DNA of 64,000 nt from Nocardioides panacis (GCF_019039255.1 NZ_CP077062.1:2232001-2296000), one strand, 5' to 3'. Counted from the stretch's first letter, positions 32,149 through 52,529 are shown. Numbers and translations: made by a program. The notes: generated by a model from the sequence alone, not told the origin.

Positions 32149-33516
32149 TTACAGCCACTCGCCGAAGGCGAGGGGTTGGCGGGTGACGAGGTACGTCGCC
32201 CAGTTCATCTTCGTGACCTGGCCGGCGGCGTCGCGAGTCACCCGCAGCAGCTCGCCGTGCTCGCGGCCCGCGACCGTGCGGAACAGGTCGGGTGAGACCT
32301 GCTCGAACCGCGAGGCCGGCTTGTGCTCGGGCTGCCCCTCCGCGCGCGCCTCGAGGCCGCCCTGGCGCACCGAGAACACGAACGGGCTGCCCTCGGAGTA
32401 CCAGACGCCGACGAGCTCCGCCAGCTCCGGGGGTACGGCGGTCCCGGGCCGCCACGGCTCGGGGTCGAGGGGCTCGTGATTGGTGACGAGGTCGGCCAGC
32501 GTGGTCGCGAAGCCGGCGACGTCCGGGGTCGACCCGGAGCCGGTCAGCACCACGCCGCCGGTCTTGGCCTCCCGGTCGGTGAACACCGCCGTGATGTGGC
32601 CGGGCATGCCGCCGGTGTGGCCGACGTACGTGCGGGTGCCGGAGCGGACCAGGAAGAACCCGAGGCCCATCGCGGCCGTCCAGCGCTCGCGGTCCATCAC
32701 GACCTGCGGCTCGCACATCTCCTCGAGGGTGGCGGGGGCGAGCACCTCGGCCACCGGGTCGGCGACGAACGCGGACCAGCGCGCCATGTCCGCGCCGGTG
32801 CTGGCCAGCCCGCCGCACGGGTTCAGCGCGCGCAGGTCCAGCTGGTCCTGCGGGACGGGCACGTCGGTCCACGGCGGCACGTAGTAGCCCTGCACGCGTC
32901 CGCCGCGCTGTCCTGGGCCTGTCGACGGGGCGAACCCGACCGTGGTGCGGCGCATCTCCAGCGGGTCCAGGATCCGCGCCCGCAGCGACTCGGCCCAGGG
33001 GCGCGCGTCCAGGCGGGCCACGACCTCGCCGAGCATCGAGAACACCAGGTTCGAGTAGTGCCAGACGTGGTGCGGACGGTGCACCCGCTCGGCCTGGTTG
33101 AAGCCGCTGACCAGCTCCGCGGTGTCCGGGTTGACCAGGGTCTCCCACACGTCGCCGAGCGGCTCGCGCTGCATCCCGGACACGTGCGCCAGGCACTGCC
33201 GGATCGTCAGCCCCCGCTGGGTCACCTCGGGGACGAACGTGTCCAGCGTGTCGTCGAGCGAGAGCCTGCCCTCGTCGCGCAGCGCCATGACCAGCACCGC
33301 CGTGAACGTCTTGGTGTTGGAGGCGATGAGGAACTGGTGGTCGGCGTCCGGCGGTACCGCCGGGTCGGCCAGGTCCGCGGAGCCCACGCCCTCCTGCCAG
33401 ACCAGGCCGCCGTCCCGGACCACGCCGGCGAAGAGGCCGGGGATGCGGCCGGCGCGCTGCCGGTCGAGGACGGTGCGGTGCAGCTTCCGGACGGTGTCGT
33501 CGCGCAGTTCGGTCAC
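32149..33516 (-). CDS. Serine hydrolase of the beta-lactamase / D-alanyl-D-alanine carboxypeptidase (class C) family
   Basis: About 455 residues. The catalytic S-x-x-K is SNTK at residues 66-69, the Y-x-N is YSN in VWHYSNLVFSML near residue 150, and the third motif is H-T-G-G near residue 320. A C-terminal beta-barrel-like domain follows (PELAELVGVWYSEG). No signal peptide is seen, so it may act in the cytoplasm, for example as an esterase or peptidase; the substrate is unknown. The GTG at 33516 overlaps the stop of the decayed FMN-binding gene (GTGA). Confidence 0.85.
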   Translation of the reverse strand: MTELRDDTVRKLHRTVLDRQRAGRIPGLFAGVVRDGGLVWQEGVGSADLADPAVPPDADHQFLIASNTKTFTAVLVMALRDEGRLSLDDTLDTFVPEVTQRGLTIRQCLAHVSGMQREPLGDVWETLVNPDTAELVSGFNQAERVHRPHHVWHYSNLVFSMLGEVVARLDARPWAESLRARILDPLEMRRTTVGFAPSTGPGQRGGRVQGYYVPPWTDVPVPQDQLDLRALNPCGGLASTGADMARWSAFVADPVAEVLAPATLEEMCEPQVVMDRERWTAAMGLGFFLVRSGTRTYVGHTGGMPGHITAVFTDREAKTGGVVLTGSGSTPDVAGFATTLADLVTNHEPLDPEPWRPGTAVPPELAELVGVWYSEGSPFVFSVRQGGLEARAEGQPEHKPASRFEQVSPDLFRTVAGREHGELLRVTRDAAGQVTKMNWATYLVTRQPLAFGEWL

Positions 33517-33870
33517 TCGCCCGACCCTAGCCGGAGGTCCCCCGACGCCAGGATCGCCGCCCGCTCGTGGGAGTCGTCGACGACCTCGGCACGGCAGAGC
33601 AGCCCAGCGTCGGGTCGGTGCCAGGTTCGCGTTCCAGGCCGCCTCGACGTAGGCGTAGTCGCCGGTGAGCGCGAGCACGTCGTGCGGGTCGGCCGCCAGC
33701 GCCCGCCAGAGCGGGTTGGGCCGGGCCAGGTGCAGCAGCAGACCGGGTAGCCGTCGACGTGCCCGGCCGTGACCAGCTGCCCGAAGTCGACGCCGGTGAG
33801 GAAGGGCGGCCACTCGTCACGGGCGGCCTGGTCCCGGGGGTGGATGAGCTTGTGCCCCTCCTCCCCCGGG
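33513..33870 (-). pseudogene. Decayed FMN-binding (PaiB-like) protein
   Basis: Pieces of an FMN-binding negative-regulator-like protein lie in three frames: LIHPRDQAARDEWPPFLTGVDFGQLVTAGHVDGYPV, then LLLHLARPNPLWRALAADP plus GDYAYV, then LLCRAEVVDDSHERAAILASG running to a stop at 33513. From memory of the family, linker segments (the PTHF-type strand and the VPTSYY segment) are missing at the frame changes and no start codon is evident, so small deletions as well as frame shifts have occurred. The end overlaps the serine hydrolase GTG start. I judge it a remnant; an assembly error is less likely here than in the single-base cases. Confidence 0.6.
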
Positions 33871-33879
33871 ACCGGTCCG

Positions 33880-35424
33880 TCAGCCGAACAGGCTCGAGGC
33901 CTTCACGACGGTCTCGTAGATGCCGTAGGCCAGCGGGATGCCGACCACCAGCCAGGCGACGACCAGCAGGACCGGCCGCGTCACGGTGGCCGTGCCGGTG
34001 CGGGTCGTGGTCGCGACCCCGCCGCCGGTCTGCGGCTGCTCGGTGAGCTGCGGCTCCTGCCGGTCGGCCTCGTGGAACTTGTCGGAGACCTGGCGGATCA
34101 GCAGGTTCGCGACGAAGCCCACGGCGAGGACGCCGACCATGGTCAGCAGCGCCGGCTTGTAGGCGTCGTACGTCAGCTTGCCGGGCGTGCCCTCGGCGTC
34201 GAGGTAGCGGTTCACGATGAGCGGCCCGGCGACACCGGCCGCGGACCACGCGGTGAGCAGGCGGCCGTGGATCGCGCCGACCTGGAAGGTGCCGAACAGG
34301 TCGCGCAGGTAGGCCGGAGCGGTCGCGAACCCGCCGCCGTAGAAGGAGATGATGATGCCCGCGAACAGCACGAACAGCGCGGTGGAGCCGTGGCCGGTGA
34401 GCGCGAGCAGGGCGTAGAGCACCATGCCGCCACCGAGGTAGCCCATGTAGATCGGCTTGCGGCCGACGACGTCGGAGGTCGAGGACCAGATGAAACGGCC
34501 GGCCATGTTGCAGATCGACAGCACGCCGACGAAGCCCGCCGCGGCGGCCGGGTCGACGCTCGAGCCGGCGCCGGTGCGGAAGAAGTCCTGGATCATCGGG
34601 GCGGCCTGCTCGAGGATGCCGATGCCGGCGGTCACGTTGCAGAACAGCACGACCCACAGCAGCCAGAACTGCGGTGTCTTCACGGCGTTCTTGGCGCTCA
34701 CGCTGGCGGTGGTGACCATCGACTTGGCCTTGACCTTCGAGGGGTCGAAGCCCTCGGGACGCCAGTCGTCGGCCGGGACCTTGATCAGCCAGGCGCCGAA
34801 CAGCATCACCACGAGGTAGGCGAGCCCCAGCGTGATGAACATCGCCGCGACGGCCGAGCCGCTGGCCACCGAGGTGGCGTCCTTCGGGTCGAAGCCGCTG
34901 TCGTAGAGCGCGAGCAGCTTGCTCTCGACCGGCGAGGCCACCAGGGCGCCGCCGCCGAAGCCCATGATCGCCAGGCCGGTGGCCAGACCCGGCCGGTCCG
35001 GAAACCACTTGATCAGCGTGGACACCGGCGAGATGTAGCCGATGCCCAGGCCGATGCCGCCGATCACGCCGTAGCCGAGGTAGAGCAGCCAGATGTGGCC
35101 GGTGGCGATGCCGACGGCGCCCACCATGAAGCCGACCGACCAGGCGCAGGCTGCGGCGACCATCGCGCGACGCGGGCCGCCGGTGTCCACCCAGGTGCCG
35201 AGGACGGCGGCGGACAGGCCGAGCATCACGATGGCGATCGAGAACACGATGCCGACCGAGGTCAGGCTCGCGTCGAAGTTCTTGACGAGCGAGGTCTTGT
35301 AGACGCTGGTCGCGTAGACCTGGCCGATGCAGAGGTGGATGGCCAGTGCGGCCGGTGGGATGAGCCAGCGGTTGTAGCCCGCTGGGGCGATCGTGTGCTT
35401 GCGGTCGAGTGCGGCGAACGCCAT
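33880..35424 (-). CDS. Major facilitator superfamily transporter, OFA (oxalate/formate antiporter) type
   Basis: A 514-residue inner-membrane transporter with about 12 hydrophobic segments. The N-terminus NRWLIPPAALAIHLCIGQVYATSVYKTSL and the G-x-G-L-G-I-G-Y-I-S-P-V-S-T-L-I-K-W-F-P-D-R-P-G-L-A segment are hallmarks of the OFA family; a second-half counterpart IIISFYGGGFATAPAYLRDLFGT is present. Substrate, probably a small organic acid, is not determinable. It stands alone, upstream of the decayed FMN-binding gene. The start at 35424 is the first ATG. Confidence 0.9.
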   Translation of the reverse strand: MAFAALDRKHTIAPAGYNRWLIPPAALAIHLCIGQVYATSVYKTSLVKNFDASLTSVGIVFSIAIVMLGLSAAVLGTWVDTGGPRRAMVAAACAWSVGFMVGAVGIATGHIWLLYLGYGVIGGIGLGIGYISPVSTLIKWFPDRPGLATGLAIMGFGGGALVASPVESKLLALYDSGFDPKDATSVASGSAVAAMFITLGLAYLVVMLFGAWLIKVPADDWRPEGFDPSKVKAKSMVTTASVSAKNAVKTPQFWLLWVVLFCNVTAGIGILEQAAPMIQDFFRTGAGSSVDPAAAAGFVGVLSICNMAGRFIWSSTSDVVGRKPIYMGYLGGGMVLYALLALTGHGSTALFVLFAGIIISFYGGGFATAPAYLRDLFGTFQVGAIHGRLLTAWSAAGVAGPLIVNRYLDAEGTPGKLTYDAYKPALLTMVGVLAVGFVANLLIRQVSDKFHEADRQEPQLTEQPQTGGGVATTTRTGTATVTRPVLLVVAWLVVGIPLAYGIYETVVKASSLFG

Positions 35425-35498
35425 GGGTGTCTCCTGGTGCCGAGGGTGTGCCGTCGGTCACGGTGCCCGATGGGCACAGGTTGAAACGTCCACTTTCC

Positions 35499-41849
<6,351 letters not shown>

Positions 41850-42806
41850 TCACTTCTCCAGCGAGGTCGTCGAGTAGTGCGCGGTCCGGATCTTGGTGGG
41901 CACGCCGGGCAGCACCTGGGTGCCGACACCCTCGTGGGTGAAGATCTCCAGCAGCACCGCGTGCGGCTCGCGGCCGTCGACCACGGTGGCCCGGGGCACC
42001 CCGCTGCTGACCGCCTTGAGGCAGGCCGTCATCTTCGGGACCATCCCGCTGGCCAGCGACGGCAGCAGCTTCTCGAGCTCCTCCGGGCTGATCTCGCCGA
42101 TCACGTCGGCGCTGTCCGGCCAGTCCCGGTAGAGCCCCTCGACGTCGGTGAGCACCAGCAGCTTCTCGGCGCCCAGCGCGATCGCCAGCGCGGCGGCGGC
42201 GGTGTCGGCGTTGACGTTGTGCACCACGCCGTCCACGTCGGGCGCCACCGAGGAGATCACTGGGATGCGCCCGGCGTCGACGATGTCGCGCACCGCCTCG
42301 GGGCGCACCTCGGCGACCTCGCCGACCAGCCCGAGGTCGACCTCCTCGCCGTCCACCACGGTGTTGGTCCGCTCGGCCGTGAACAGGCCGGCGTCCTCGC
42401 CGGACATGCCGACCGCGAGCGGGCCGTGCTCGTTGAGCAGGCCGACGAGCTCGCGCTGCACCTGGCCGACGAGCACCATGCGGACGACGTCCATCGTCTC
42501 CTGCGTGGTGACGCGCAGGCCGCCCTTGAACTCGCTGTGGATGCCGAGCCGGTCCAGCATCGAGGAGATCTGCGGGCCTCCCCCGTGCACCACGACGGGC
42601 CGGAAGCCGGCCATCCGCAGGAACACGATGTCCTCGGCGAACGCGCGCTTCAGCGTGTCGTCGGTCATCGCGTTGCCGCCGTACTTCACCACGATCGTCT
42701 TGTCGTGGTACTGCTTCAGCCACGGCAGGGCGGCCGCGAGCGTGGCGGCCTTGTCGGTCGCCTGCTTCCAGGCCGGGTCCACGTCGGTGTCGCTGGGGAG
42801 GGTCAT
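41850..42806 (-). CDS. argB: Acetylglutamate kinase
   Basis: A 318-residue amino-acid kinase (N-acetylglutamate to its 5-phosphate). [11 protein letters not shown] near residue 40, [18 protein letters not shown], the [12 protein letters not shown] segment and [15 protein letters not shown] are the conserved nucleotide- and substrate-binding motifs. The N-terminal helix ([24 protein letters not shown]) is of the type seen in arginine-inhibited hexameric ArgB. Located between argJ and argD in the operon. Confidence 0.95.
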   Translation of the reverse strand: MTLPSDTDVDPAWKQATDKAATLAAALPWLKQYHDKTIVVKYGGNAMTDDTLKRAFAEDIVFLRMAGFRPVVVHGGGPQISSMLDRLGIHSEFKGGLRVTTQETMDVVRMVLVGQVQRELVGLLNEHGPLAVGMSGEDAGLFTAERTNTVVDGEEVDLGLVGEVAEVRPEAVRDIVDAGRIPVISSVAPDVDGVVHNVNADTAAAALAIALGAEKLLVLTDVEGLYRDWPDSADVIGEISPEELEKLLPSLASGMVPKMTACLKAVSSGVPRATVVDGREPHAVLLEIFTHEGVGTQVLPGVPTKIRTAHYSTTSLEK

Positions 42807-42814
42807 CGGTTCTC

Positions 42815-45316
<2,502 letters not shown>

Positions 45317-45318
<2 letters not shown>

Positions 45319-45350
45319 CCGGGCCTCGTCGCGCGCGACGAGGCCCGGCT
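45317..45350. terminator. Perfect 34-bp palindrome downstream of pheT
   Basis: Two 17-bp arms meet without a spacer: agccgggcctcgtcgcg followed by its exact complement. As RNA it would give a very stable GC-rich hairpin. It lies 130 bp beyond the pheT stop and has no T-run on either side, so a terminator role is plausible but unproven. Confidence 0.45.
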
Positions 45351-45479
45351 CGGTGGCCGCGCGGTGCGGGACACCAGGACCTGGAGGCTTGGCCGGGTTC
45401 GCCGGGACGTCGCTGCCCCAGAACCCCTCGAGCAGGGTCACCCCCTCGTCGTCCGGCCGCGGCTCCCCCGGCCCGACGC

Positions 45480-47965
45480 TCAGGCGCGGTGGACGGCTCC
45501 GAACTCGCTCACCACCGCCGCCACGGCCCGGTCCCGGGCCTCGGCGGTCTCCGGCTCGGTCAGCGTCCGGTCCGGGGCCCGGAAGCGCAGCGCGAACGCG
45601 AGCGACTTGCGGCCCGCGGGGATCGGGGCACCGGTGTACAGGTCGAACACCCGCACCGACTCCAGCAGCTCGCCGGCCGCCTCCCGGATCACCCGGGCGA
45701 CGGACTCCGCGGGCACGTCGGCGTCGAGCTCGAAGGCCACGTCCTCCTTGGCGACCGGGTAGGTCGAGAACGGCTCGGGCCGCACCACGAGCGGTGCCCG
45801 GGCGATCAGGAACTCGAGGTCGACCTCGACGGCGCAGGTGCGCGCCGGGAGCCCGTAGCCCGCGCACACGGCCGGGTGCAGCTCGCCGGCGTGCCCGAAC
45901 GCCACGCCGTCGACGCGCAGCTCGGCGCAGCGGCCGGGGTGCCAGGGGGCCCGGGTCGCCTGGACGACCTCCACCTCCACGCGCAGCACCCGGGCCACCT
46001 CGCGGACCACCTGGACGGCGTCGGCCCAGGTGGCCGGACGCCCGGGGCCCCACCAGCCGGAGGCGTCCCGCTCACCGGCGAGCACGACGCCGAGCGTCAG
46101 CGGCTGGTGAGGTACGGCGGCCATCAGCTTGGCGAGGTCGGCCTCGTCGGGGCGCCAGTCGACGCCGAGGATCGGCGCCTTGAGCCGCTCGGGCGTCGGG
46201 ACGAACACCGGCGCGGTCTCGTAGATCGCGACGGCGGCCAGGCCGCGGCCGACGTTGCGGGCCGCGGTGTCCAGCAGCCCGGGGAGCAGGGTCGTGGTCA
46301 GCACCGGCTTCTGCTCGGACAGCGGGTTGGCGATCCGGATCGTGTCGCGCAGCACGTCGTCCTCGGGGAGCCCGAGCCGGTCGAAGTCGCCGGCCCCGAC
46401 GAACGGCCAGTTCTTGACCTCGACCAGGCCGGCGCCGGCCAGCGCGAAGCCGACCCGGCGGCGCAGCCGCTGCGACCGGGTGAGCCCGCGCCCGGACGGC
46501 GCGGACGGCAGCACCGAGGGCACCTCGGTGTAGCCGACGATCCGGGCGACCTCCTCGACGAGGTCGTAGGGATCGGTGACGTCCGGCCGCCAGGTGGGCG
46601 GCAGCGCGGTCAGCGTGGTGCCGTCCGTGGTGACCGTGCAGCCGACCGTGCGCAGGTGCGCGACGGTGGTGCCCGCGTCGATGGCCATCCCGGTGATCCG
46701 GGCGGGCAGGTCGACCGGTGCGGTGATCGGCCGCGGCTCGGGCGGCGTGCCGGCGTAGGTGACGCCGTCGCTGACGGTGCCGCCGCCGTGCGCGACGAGC
46801 AGCTCGGCGACCCGGTCGGCGGCGTACGCCGGGAGCAGCGGGTCGACGCCGCGCTCGAAACGCTTGGACGCCTCGGAGGGCAGCTTGTGCCGGCGGGCGC
46901 TGCGGAAGATCGTGGTCGGCTCGAAGTGCGCGGCCTCGATCACCACCGTCGTGGAGGTCTCCGACAGCTCGGTGGTCTGGCCGCCCATCACGCCGGCGAT
47001 GCCGATCGGGCCGTTGTCGTCGGTGATCAGCAGGTCCTCGGCGGACAGGCTGCGGCGGACGTCGTCGAGCGTGGTGATCTTCTCGCCCTCCCTCGCCCGG
47101 CGTACGACGATGGGGCCGGACAGCCGGTCGCCGTCGTAGCCGTGCAGCGGCTGGCCGAGCTCGAGCATCACGTAGTTGGTGACGTCGACGCCCAGGGAGA
47201 TCGGCCGCATCCCGGCGAGCTGGATCCGCCGGGCGATGTGCCGCGGGGTCGGTGCGGCGGGGTCGAAGCCGGTGACGGTCCGGGTGACGAACACCGGGCA
47301 GGCGTCGGGGGCCTCGAGGCGCACCGGGTAGCCGCGGTCGTTCGGCGCCGGCACGTCCCGCTCGGCGGGGTCGTGGAACGGCACGTCGTAGGCGATGGCC
47401 GCCTCGCGGGCGATGCCGCGCAGGGACAGGGCGTAGGCCCGGTCGGGGTTGATCTCGAACTCGATCACGTCGTCGCGCAGGCCGAGCAGGTCGACCACGT
47501 CGTCGCCGGGCTGCAGCTCGCCGTCGATGCGCGGGTCGAGCACCAGGATGCCGCCGTGGTCCTCGCCGGTGCCGAGCTCCTTGGTGGAGCAGATCATCCC
47601 GTCGGAGACGTGCCCGTAGGTCTTGCGGGACGCGATCTGGAAGCCGCCGGGCAGGGTGGCGCCGGGCAGCGAGACGACGACGAGGTCGCCGGGCGCGAAG
47701 TTGTGCGCGCCGCAGACGATCCCGTGCACGCCGTGCTCGGGGCCGCAGTCGACCTGGCACCAGTTGATGGTCTTGCCGTTCTTCTGCGGCTCGGGCTCCA
47801 TCGACAGCACCCGGCCGACGACGAGCGGTCCGACCAGGTCGGAGCCCGGCGACTCGAGCGCCTCGAGCTTGAGGCCGAGCGCGGTCAGCCGGTGGGCCAG
47901 GTCCGCGGCGGTGACGTCGTCCGGCAGGTCGACGTACGCACGGATCCAGGACAGCGGGGCCTTCA

Positions 47966-47966
<1 letters not shown>
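45480..47966 (-). CDS. pheT: Phenylalanyl-tRNA synthetase beta subunit
   Basis: An 828-residue subunit. MKAPLSWIRAYVDLP is the family start; an OB-fold tRNA-binding domain (VVGRVLSMEPEPQKNGKTINWCQVDCG) lies near residues 45-150, the B3/B4 editing region in the middle (AGMRPISLGVDVTNYVMLELGQPLHGYD), B5 domains with VEEVARIVGY, and a C-terminal FDX-ACB domain ending LRFRAPDRTLTEPE. The ATG at 47966 shares one base with the pheS stop (TGATG). Confidence 0.96.
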
Positions 47967-49141
<1,175 letters not shown>

Positions 49142-50185
49142 TTACTCCGGACGGCTGTCCTCCTCTGGCCAGAGGATCGACACCCGGGCCCCGCCGGCCG
49201 GCGAGTCGTCGATCTCGACCGACCCGCCGTGGGCGTTGACCAGGCCGTGGATGATGTACATCCCCAGTCCCGAGCCGCCCCGCGCGCCGTGCTTCCAGAA
49301 CTTCGTGAACACCCGGCTGCGGATGTCCGGGCTGATGCCCTCGCCCTCGTCGTCGACGTGCAGCAGCACCCCGTCGTACGCCGCCTCGGACCCGATCGCC
49401 GAGGCGGTCAGCCGGACCTGGCCCTCGCCGTGCCGGATCGCGTTGTCCACGAGGTTGGTGACGACCTGCGCGAGCTTGTCGGGGTCGGCGCTGACCGTGG
49501 GCAGGTCGCCGTCCACGTCGAAGGCGATCTCCCGGCCGGTGCCGGCGCGCACCGAGGCGACCACCCGCTCCACGGCCGCCTGGAAGTCCAGCGGGCGGGG
49601 GTAGAGCGAGAGCCGTCCGGTGTCGATGCGGGCCACGTCGAGCAGCTCGGCGATCAGCCGGGTCAGCCGGTCGGCGTCGGCGTTCACCGTCTCCAGCATC
49701 ATCTTCTTCTGGTCGTCGTTGAGCTTGTCCCACTTGGACAGCAGGGTGGCGACGAAGCCCTTCACGCCGGTCAGCGGGGACCGCAGCTCGTGGGCGACGG
49801 TGGCGACCAGGTCCGAGCGCTCCCGGTCGAGCCGCTCCCGCGCCCGGGCCGAGCGCACCGACACCGCGACCTGCCGCACCGGGGCCCCGGGCGCGTCGCG
49901 CACCATCCGGGCGGTGACCAGCAGCTCGGTGCCGTCGGAGAGGTACCACGCCTGCTCGGTGAGCTGGCTGCGCGTGGAGAGGCCGGCGTAGGGCTCGAGG
50001 CAGCCGAACCAGCTGTTGCCGGCCCGGTCCTGGAGCAGCACCACGTCGGAGAGGTGCTTGCCGACCGCGTCGCCGAGGCGGAGCAGCCGGCAGGCAGCGT
50101 CGTTGACCACGGTGACGATGCCGTCGCGGTCCGCGACGACGACGCCGTCGGGCAGCGTGTCCAGCAGTCCCTGGTCCGCGTTCAT
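49142..50185 (-). CDS. PAS-domain sensor histidine kinase
   Basis: A 347-residue soluble sensor kinase with no membrane segment. PAS domain at about 5-110 (DTLPDGVVVADRDGIVTVVNDAACRLL), HisKA with phospho-acceptor His132 in VAHELRSPLTGVKGF, and an HATPase domain with N box LAQVVTNLVDNAIRHG, G1 DDEGEGIS, and G2 GSGLGMYI. No response regulator lies beside it, so it is an orphan. It stands between the TrmH gene and pheS on the same strand. The signal is unknown. Confidence 0.9.
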   Translation of the reverse strand: MNADQGLLDTLPDGVVVADRDGIVTVVNDAACRLLRLGDAVGKHLSDVVLLQDRAGNSWFGCLEPYAGLSTRSQLTEQAWYLSDGTELLVTARMVRDAPGAPVRQVAVSVRSARARERLDRERSDLVATVAHELRSPLTGVKGFVATLLSKWDKLNDDQKKMMLETVNADADRLTRLIAELLDVARIDTGRLSLYPRPLDFQAAVERVVASVRAGTGREIAFDVDGDLPTVSADPDKLAQVVTNLVDNAIRHGEGQVRLTASAIGSEAAYDGVLLHVDDEGEGISPDIRSRVFTKFWKHGARGGSGLGMYIIHGLVNAHGGSVEIDDSPAGGARVSILWPEEDSRPE

Positions 50186-50240
50186 GGGGTCAGGTTAGTC
50201 GCTTGCGGGCCCTTCGAGAGATCTGTCCGCGGCGTGCCCG

Positions 50241-51074
50241 TCACCGGTTCGGCCGGCGCTGCGCCCGGGCCGAGTAGTACAGGCAGACCGCGGCAGCGGT
50301 GGCCAGGTTGAGGCTCTCGGCGCGGCCGTGGATCGGGATCCGGACCCGGTGGTCGGCGAGGGCGGCGGTCTCGTCGGGCAGCCCCCACGCCTCGTTGCCG
50401 AACAGCCAGGCCGTCGGCCCGGCGAGCAGGCCGTCGTCCTGGGCGTCGTCGAGGTCGAGCTCGCCGGCCCCGTCCGCGGCGAGCACGGTGACCCCGGCGG
50501 CGCGCAGCGCGGCCACCACGTCCGTCGTACCGGGCTCGAGGCTGAGCGGCAGGTGGAACAGCGAGCCGACCGAGGCCCGCACGGCCTTGCCGTTGTAGGG
50601 GTCCACCGAGCTGCCGGTGAGCACCACTCCCCCGGCGCCCGCGGCGTCGGCGCACCGGATCACGGTGCCGGCGTTGCCGGGGTCGCGCACGTCGGCGCAG
50701 ACCGCGAGCAGCCGCGGCGCCCGGGCGAGCACGTCGACGAACGGCTCGTCGAGGAACCGGCACACGGCGACCACGCCCTGCGGGGAGACCGTCTCGGTCA
50801 GCGAGGCCAGCGCCGCGTCGTCGACGGGCTGCCAGGGGACCCCCGCGGCCTCGGCGGCGTCGCGCAGGTCGGCGTGCCCGGCAGCCGCGGCCGGGGAGGC
50901 GAACACCTCGCGCACGCAGCCGGGGACGGTGAACGCCTCGCGCACCGCCTGCGGGCCCTCGGCCAGGAACAGCCGGTGCTCGGCCCGGGAGACACGTCTG
51001 GCGAGCCTCCGTGCCGTCTTCACGCGGCCGCTCCTCGGCGAGAGGAGGGGCGTGTCAGCAGGGAGGCTCGCCAT
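50241..51074 (-). CDS. TrmH/SpoU family RNA 2'-O-methyltransferase
   Basis: A 277-residue SPOUT methyltransferase, the tsnR-type gene that commonly follows rplT in actinobacteria. An N-terminal substrate-binding domain ([30 protein letters not shown]) is followed by the SpoU motifs [25 protein letters not shown], and C-terminal [45 protein letters not shown]. The target is probably a 23S rRNA ribose. The ATG at 51074 is the natural start; the frame appears fused to rplT only because of a frame break in rplT. Confidence 0.92.
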   Translation of the reverse strand: MASLPADTPLLSPRSGRVKTARRLARRVSRAEHRLFLAEGPQAVREAFTVPGCVREVFASPAAAAGHADLRDAAEAAGVPWQPVDDAALASLTETVSPQGVVAVCRFLDEPFVDVLARAPRLLAVCADVRDPGNAGTVIRCADAAGAGGVVLTGSSVDPYNGKAVRASVGSLFHLPLSLEPGTTDVVAALRAAGVTVLAADGAGELDLDDAQDDGLLAGPTAWLFGNEAWGLPDETAALADHRVRIPIHGRAESLNLATAAAVCLYYSARAQRRPNR

Positions 51075-51103
51075 CGACGTGTCCGAACGAGTGCGGCCTG
51101 ACG

Positions 51104-51497
51104 TCAGGCCGACGCCTCGACCTGGGGGGGCGTTGACGTCCTCGGGGAGGGCGGCCTTCGCGGTCTCGACGAGCACGACGAACGCCGGCAGGTCGTTGAC
51201 GGCCAGGTCGGCCAGGATCTTGCGGTCCACCTCGACGCCCGCGAGCTTGAGGCCCTGGATCAGACGGTTGTAGGTGAGGCCGTTCGCGCGGGAGGCAGCG
51301 TTGATGCGCTGGATCCACAGCTTGCGGAAGTCACCCTTCTTCGTCTTGCGGTCCCGGTAGCTGTAGACCAGCGAGTGGGTGACCTGCTCCTTGGCCTTGC
51401 GGTAGAGACGCGAGCGCTGTCCGCGGTAGCCGGATGCGCGCTCGAGGGTTACCCGGCGCTTCTTGTGGGCGTTGACGGCCCTCTTGACGCGTGCCAC
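51104..51497 (-). CDS. rplT: 50S ribosomal protein L20, with a +1 frameshift near its end
   Basis: [19 protein letters not shown], the [24 protein letters not shown] segment and [21 protein letters not shown] identify L20. The frame as given runs past LPEDVNAPP without a stop and into the TrmH gene. Removing one base from the run of seven G at 51124-51130 gives [14 protein letters not shown] and a TGA at 51104-51106, a normal L20 of about 130 residues. Third gene of infC-rpmI-rplT. Confidence 0.94.
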
Positions 51498-51576
51498 TTG
51501 TTACTCCTTGTACTTCGAAAAGGTGGTCACGGCTGCGTGACCACCCGGGGGGACCTGGGGCGGAACGGCGCAGGGA

Positions 51577-51771
51577 TCAGCGACCGAGAAGCTTCTTGAC
51601 CTTGGCCGTGTCGGCCTTGGCCACCTCGGTGGTGCCGCTCATGCGGCGGGTCACCTTGGACGCCTTGTGCTCCAGGTTGTGGCGCAGACCGGCCTTCTGG
51701 CGCAGGATCTTGCCCGAGCCCGTGACCCGGAACCGCTTGCTGGCGCCCGAGTGCGTCTTGTTCTTCGGCAT
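51577..51771 (-). CDS. rpmI: 50S ribosomal protein L35
   Basis: A 64-residue basic protein: [22 protein letters not shown] then [14 protein letters not shown]. The ATG at 51771 has AAGGACG about 7 nt upstream. It lies between infC (74-bp gap) and rplT. Confidence 0.96.
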   Translation of the reverse strand: MPKNKTHSGASKRFRVTGSGKILRQKAGLRHNLEHKASKVTRRMSGTTEVAKADTAKVKKLLGR

Positions 51772-51845
51772 GAGTTCGTCCTTCTTCGTCAGTGGATCTG
51801 GGTGGTCGGCCCGGCCCGAGCGGCTGCTCTGGTCGGGCCGGCACG

Positions 51846-52520
51846 TCACATGTCGGGGTCGATGTTCTCCGAGCGACGCCGCGGCTTCTTGTCCTCCGGG
51901 GCGGTCGGCGCGGTGGCCGTGCGCTCGGCGTGCTCCGCCTCGCGCTCGGCGAGCTTCTCGGCGGCCCGCTCGGCCTTCGCGGCCTGGACCTCGATCTTGG
52001 CCTCGGCCTTCTTCTTGTGCGGCCCGAGCACCATGACCATGTTCCGGCCGTCCTGCTTCGGCGAGGACTCGATGAAGCCCAGCTCGGTCACGTCCTCGGC
52101 CAGGCGCTGCAGCAGCCGGAACCCGAGCTCGGGACGGTGCTGCTCACGACCGCGGAACATGATCGTGATCTTCACCTTGTCGCCCGCCTTCAGGAACCGG
52201 ACGACGTGACCCTTCTTGGTCTCGTAGTCGTGCGCGTCGATCTTCGGACGAAGCTTCATCTCCTTGATGATGACGTTCGTCTGGTTCCGACGTGCCTCAC
52301 GAGCCTTCTGGGCGTTCTCGTACTTGAACTTGCCGTAGTCCATGAGCTTGCAGACCGGCGGTCGCGCCGTGGGCGCCACCTCGACGAGGTCGAGGTCGGC
52401 CTCCTGCGCGAGTCGCAGGGCGTCGTCGATGCGGACGATGCCGACGGTCTCGCCGTTCGGGCCAACGAGCCGGACTTCGGGAACCCGAATCCGGTCGTTG
52501 ATGCGCAGCTCCGTGCTGAT
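51846..52520 (-). CDS. infC: Translation initiation factor IF-3 with an ATC start codon
   Basis: A 224-residue protein. The N-domain [19 protein letters not shown] begins only four codons after ATC 52520, preceded by GGAGG at 4 nt; the first in-frame ATG or GTG would delete most of the N-domain. Non-canonical AUU/AUC starts on infC are known from E. coli and allow IF-3 to repress its own translation, which is the likely logic here. The C-domain shows [23 protein letters not shown]. The C-terminal 50 residues are an Ala/Glu/Lys-rich extension. Confidence 0.95.
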   Translation of the reverse strand: MSTELRINDRIRVPEVRLVGPNGETVGIVRIDDALRLAQEADLDLVEVAPTARPPVCKLMDYGKFKYENAQKAREARRNQTNVIIKEMKLRPKIDAHDYETKKGHVVRFLKAGDKVKITIMFRGREQHRPELGFRLLQRLAEDVTELGFIESSPKQDGRNMVMVLGPHKKKAEAKIEVQAAKAERAAEKLAEREAEHAERTATAPTAPEDKKPRRRSENIDPDM

Positions 52521-52529
52521 GTGTCCTCC
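52520..52529 (-). promoter_or_regulatory. Ribosome-binding site and ATC start of infC
   Basis: On the minus strand GGAGG (52529-52525), ACAC, then ATC ending at 52518. The strong Shine-Dalgarno with a tight 4-nt spacer is what supports the ATC start. Confidence 0.85.

Noticed and set aside
50241-51497. Fusion protein of ribosomal protein L20 and a TrmH methyltransferase
   Set aside because: A one-base correction in a G7 run restores the normal L20 end and stop and a separate TrmH start; other homopolymer breaks in the window support an error.
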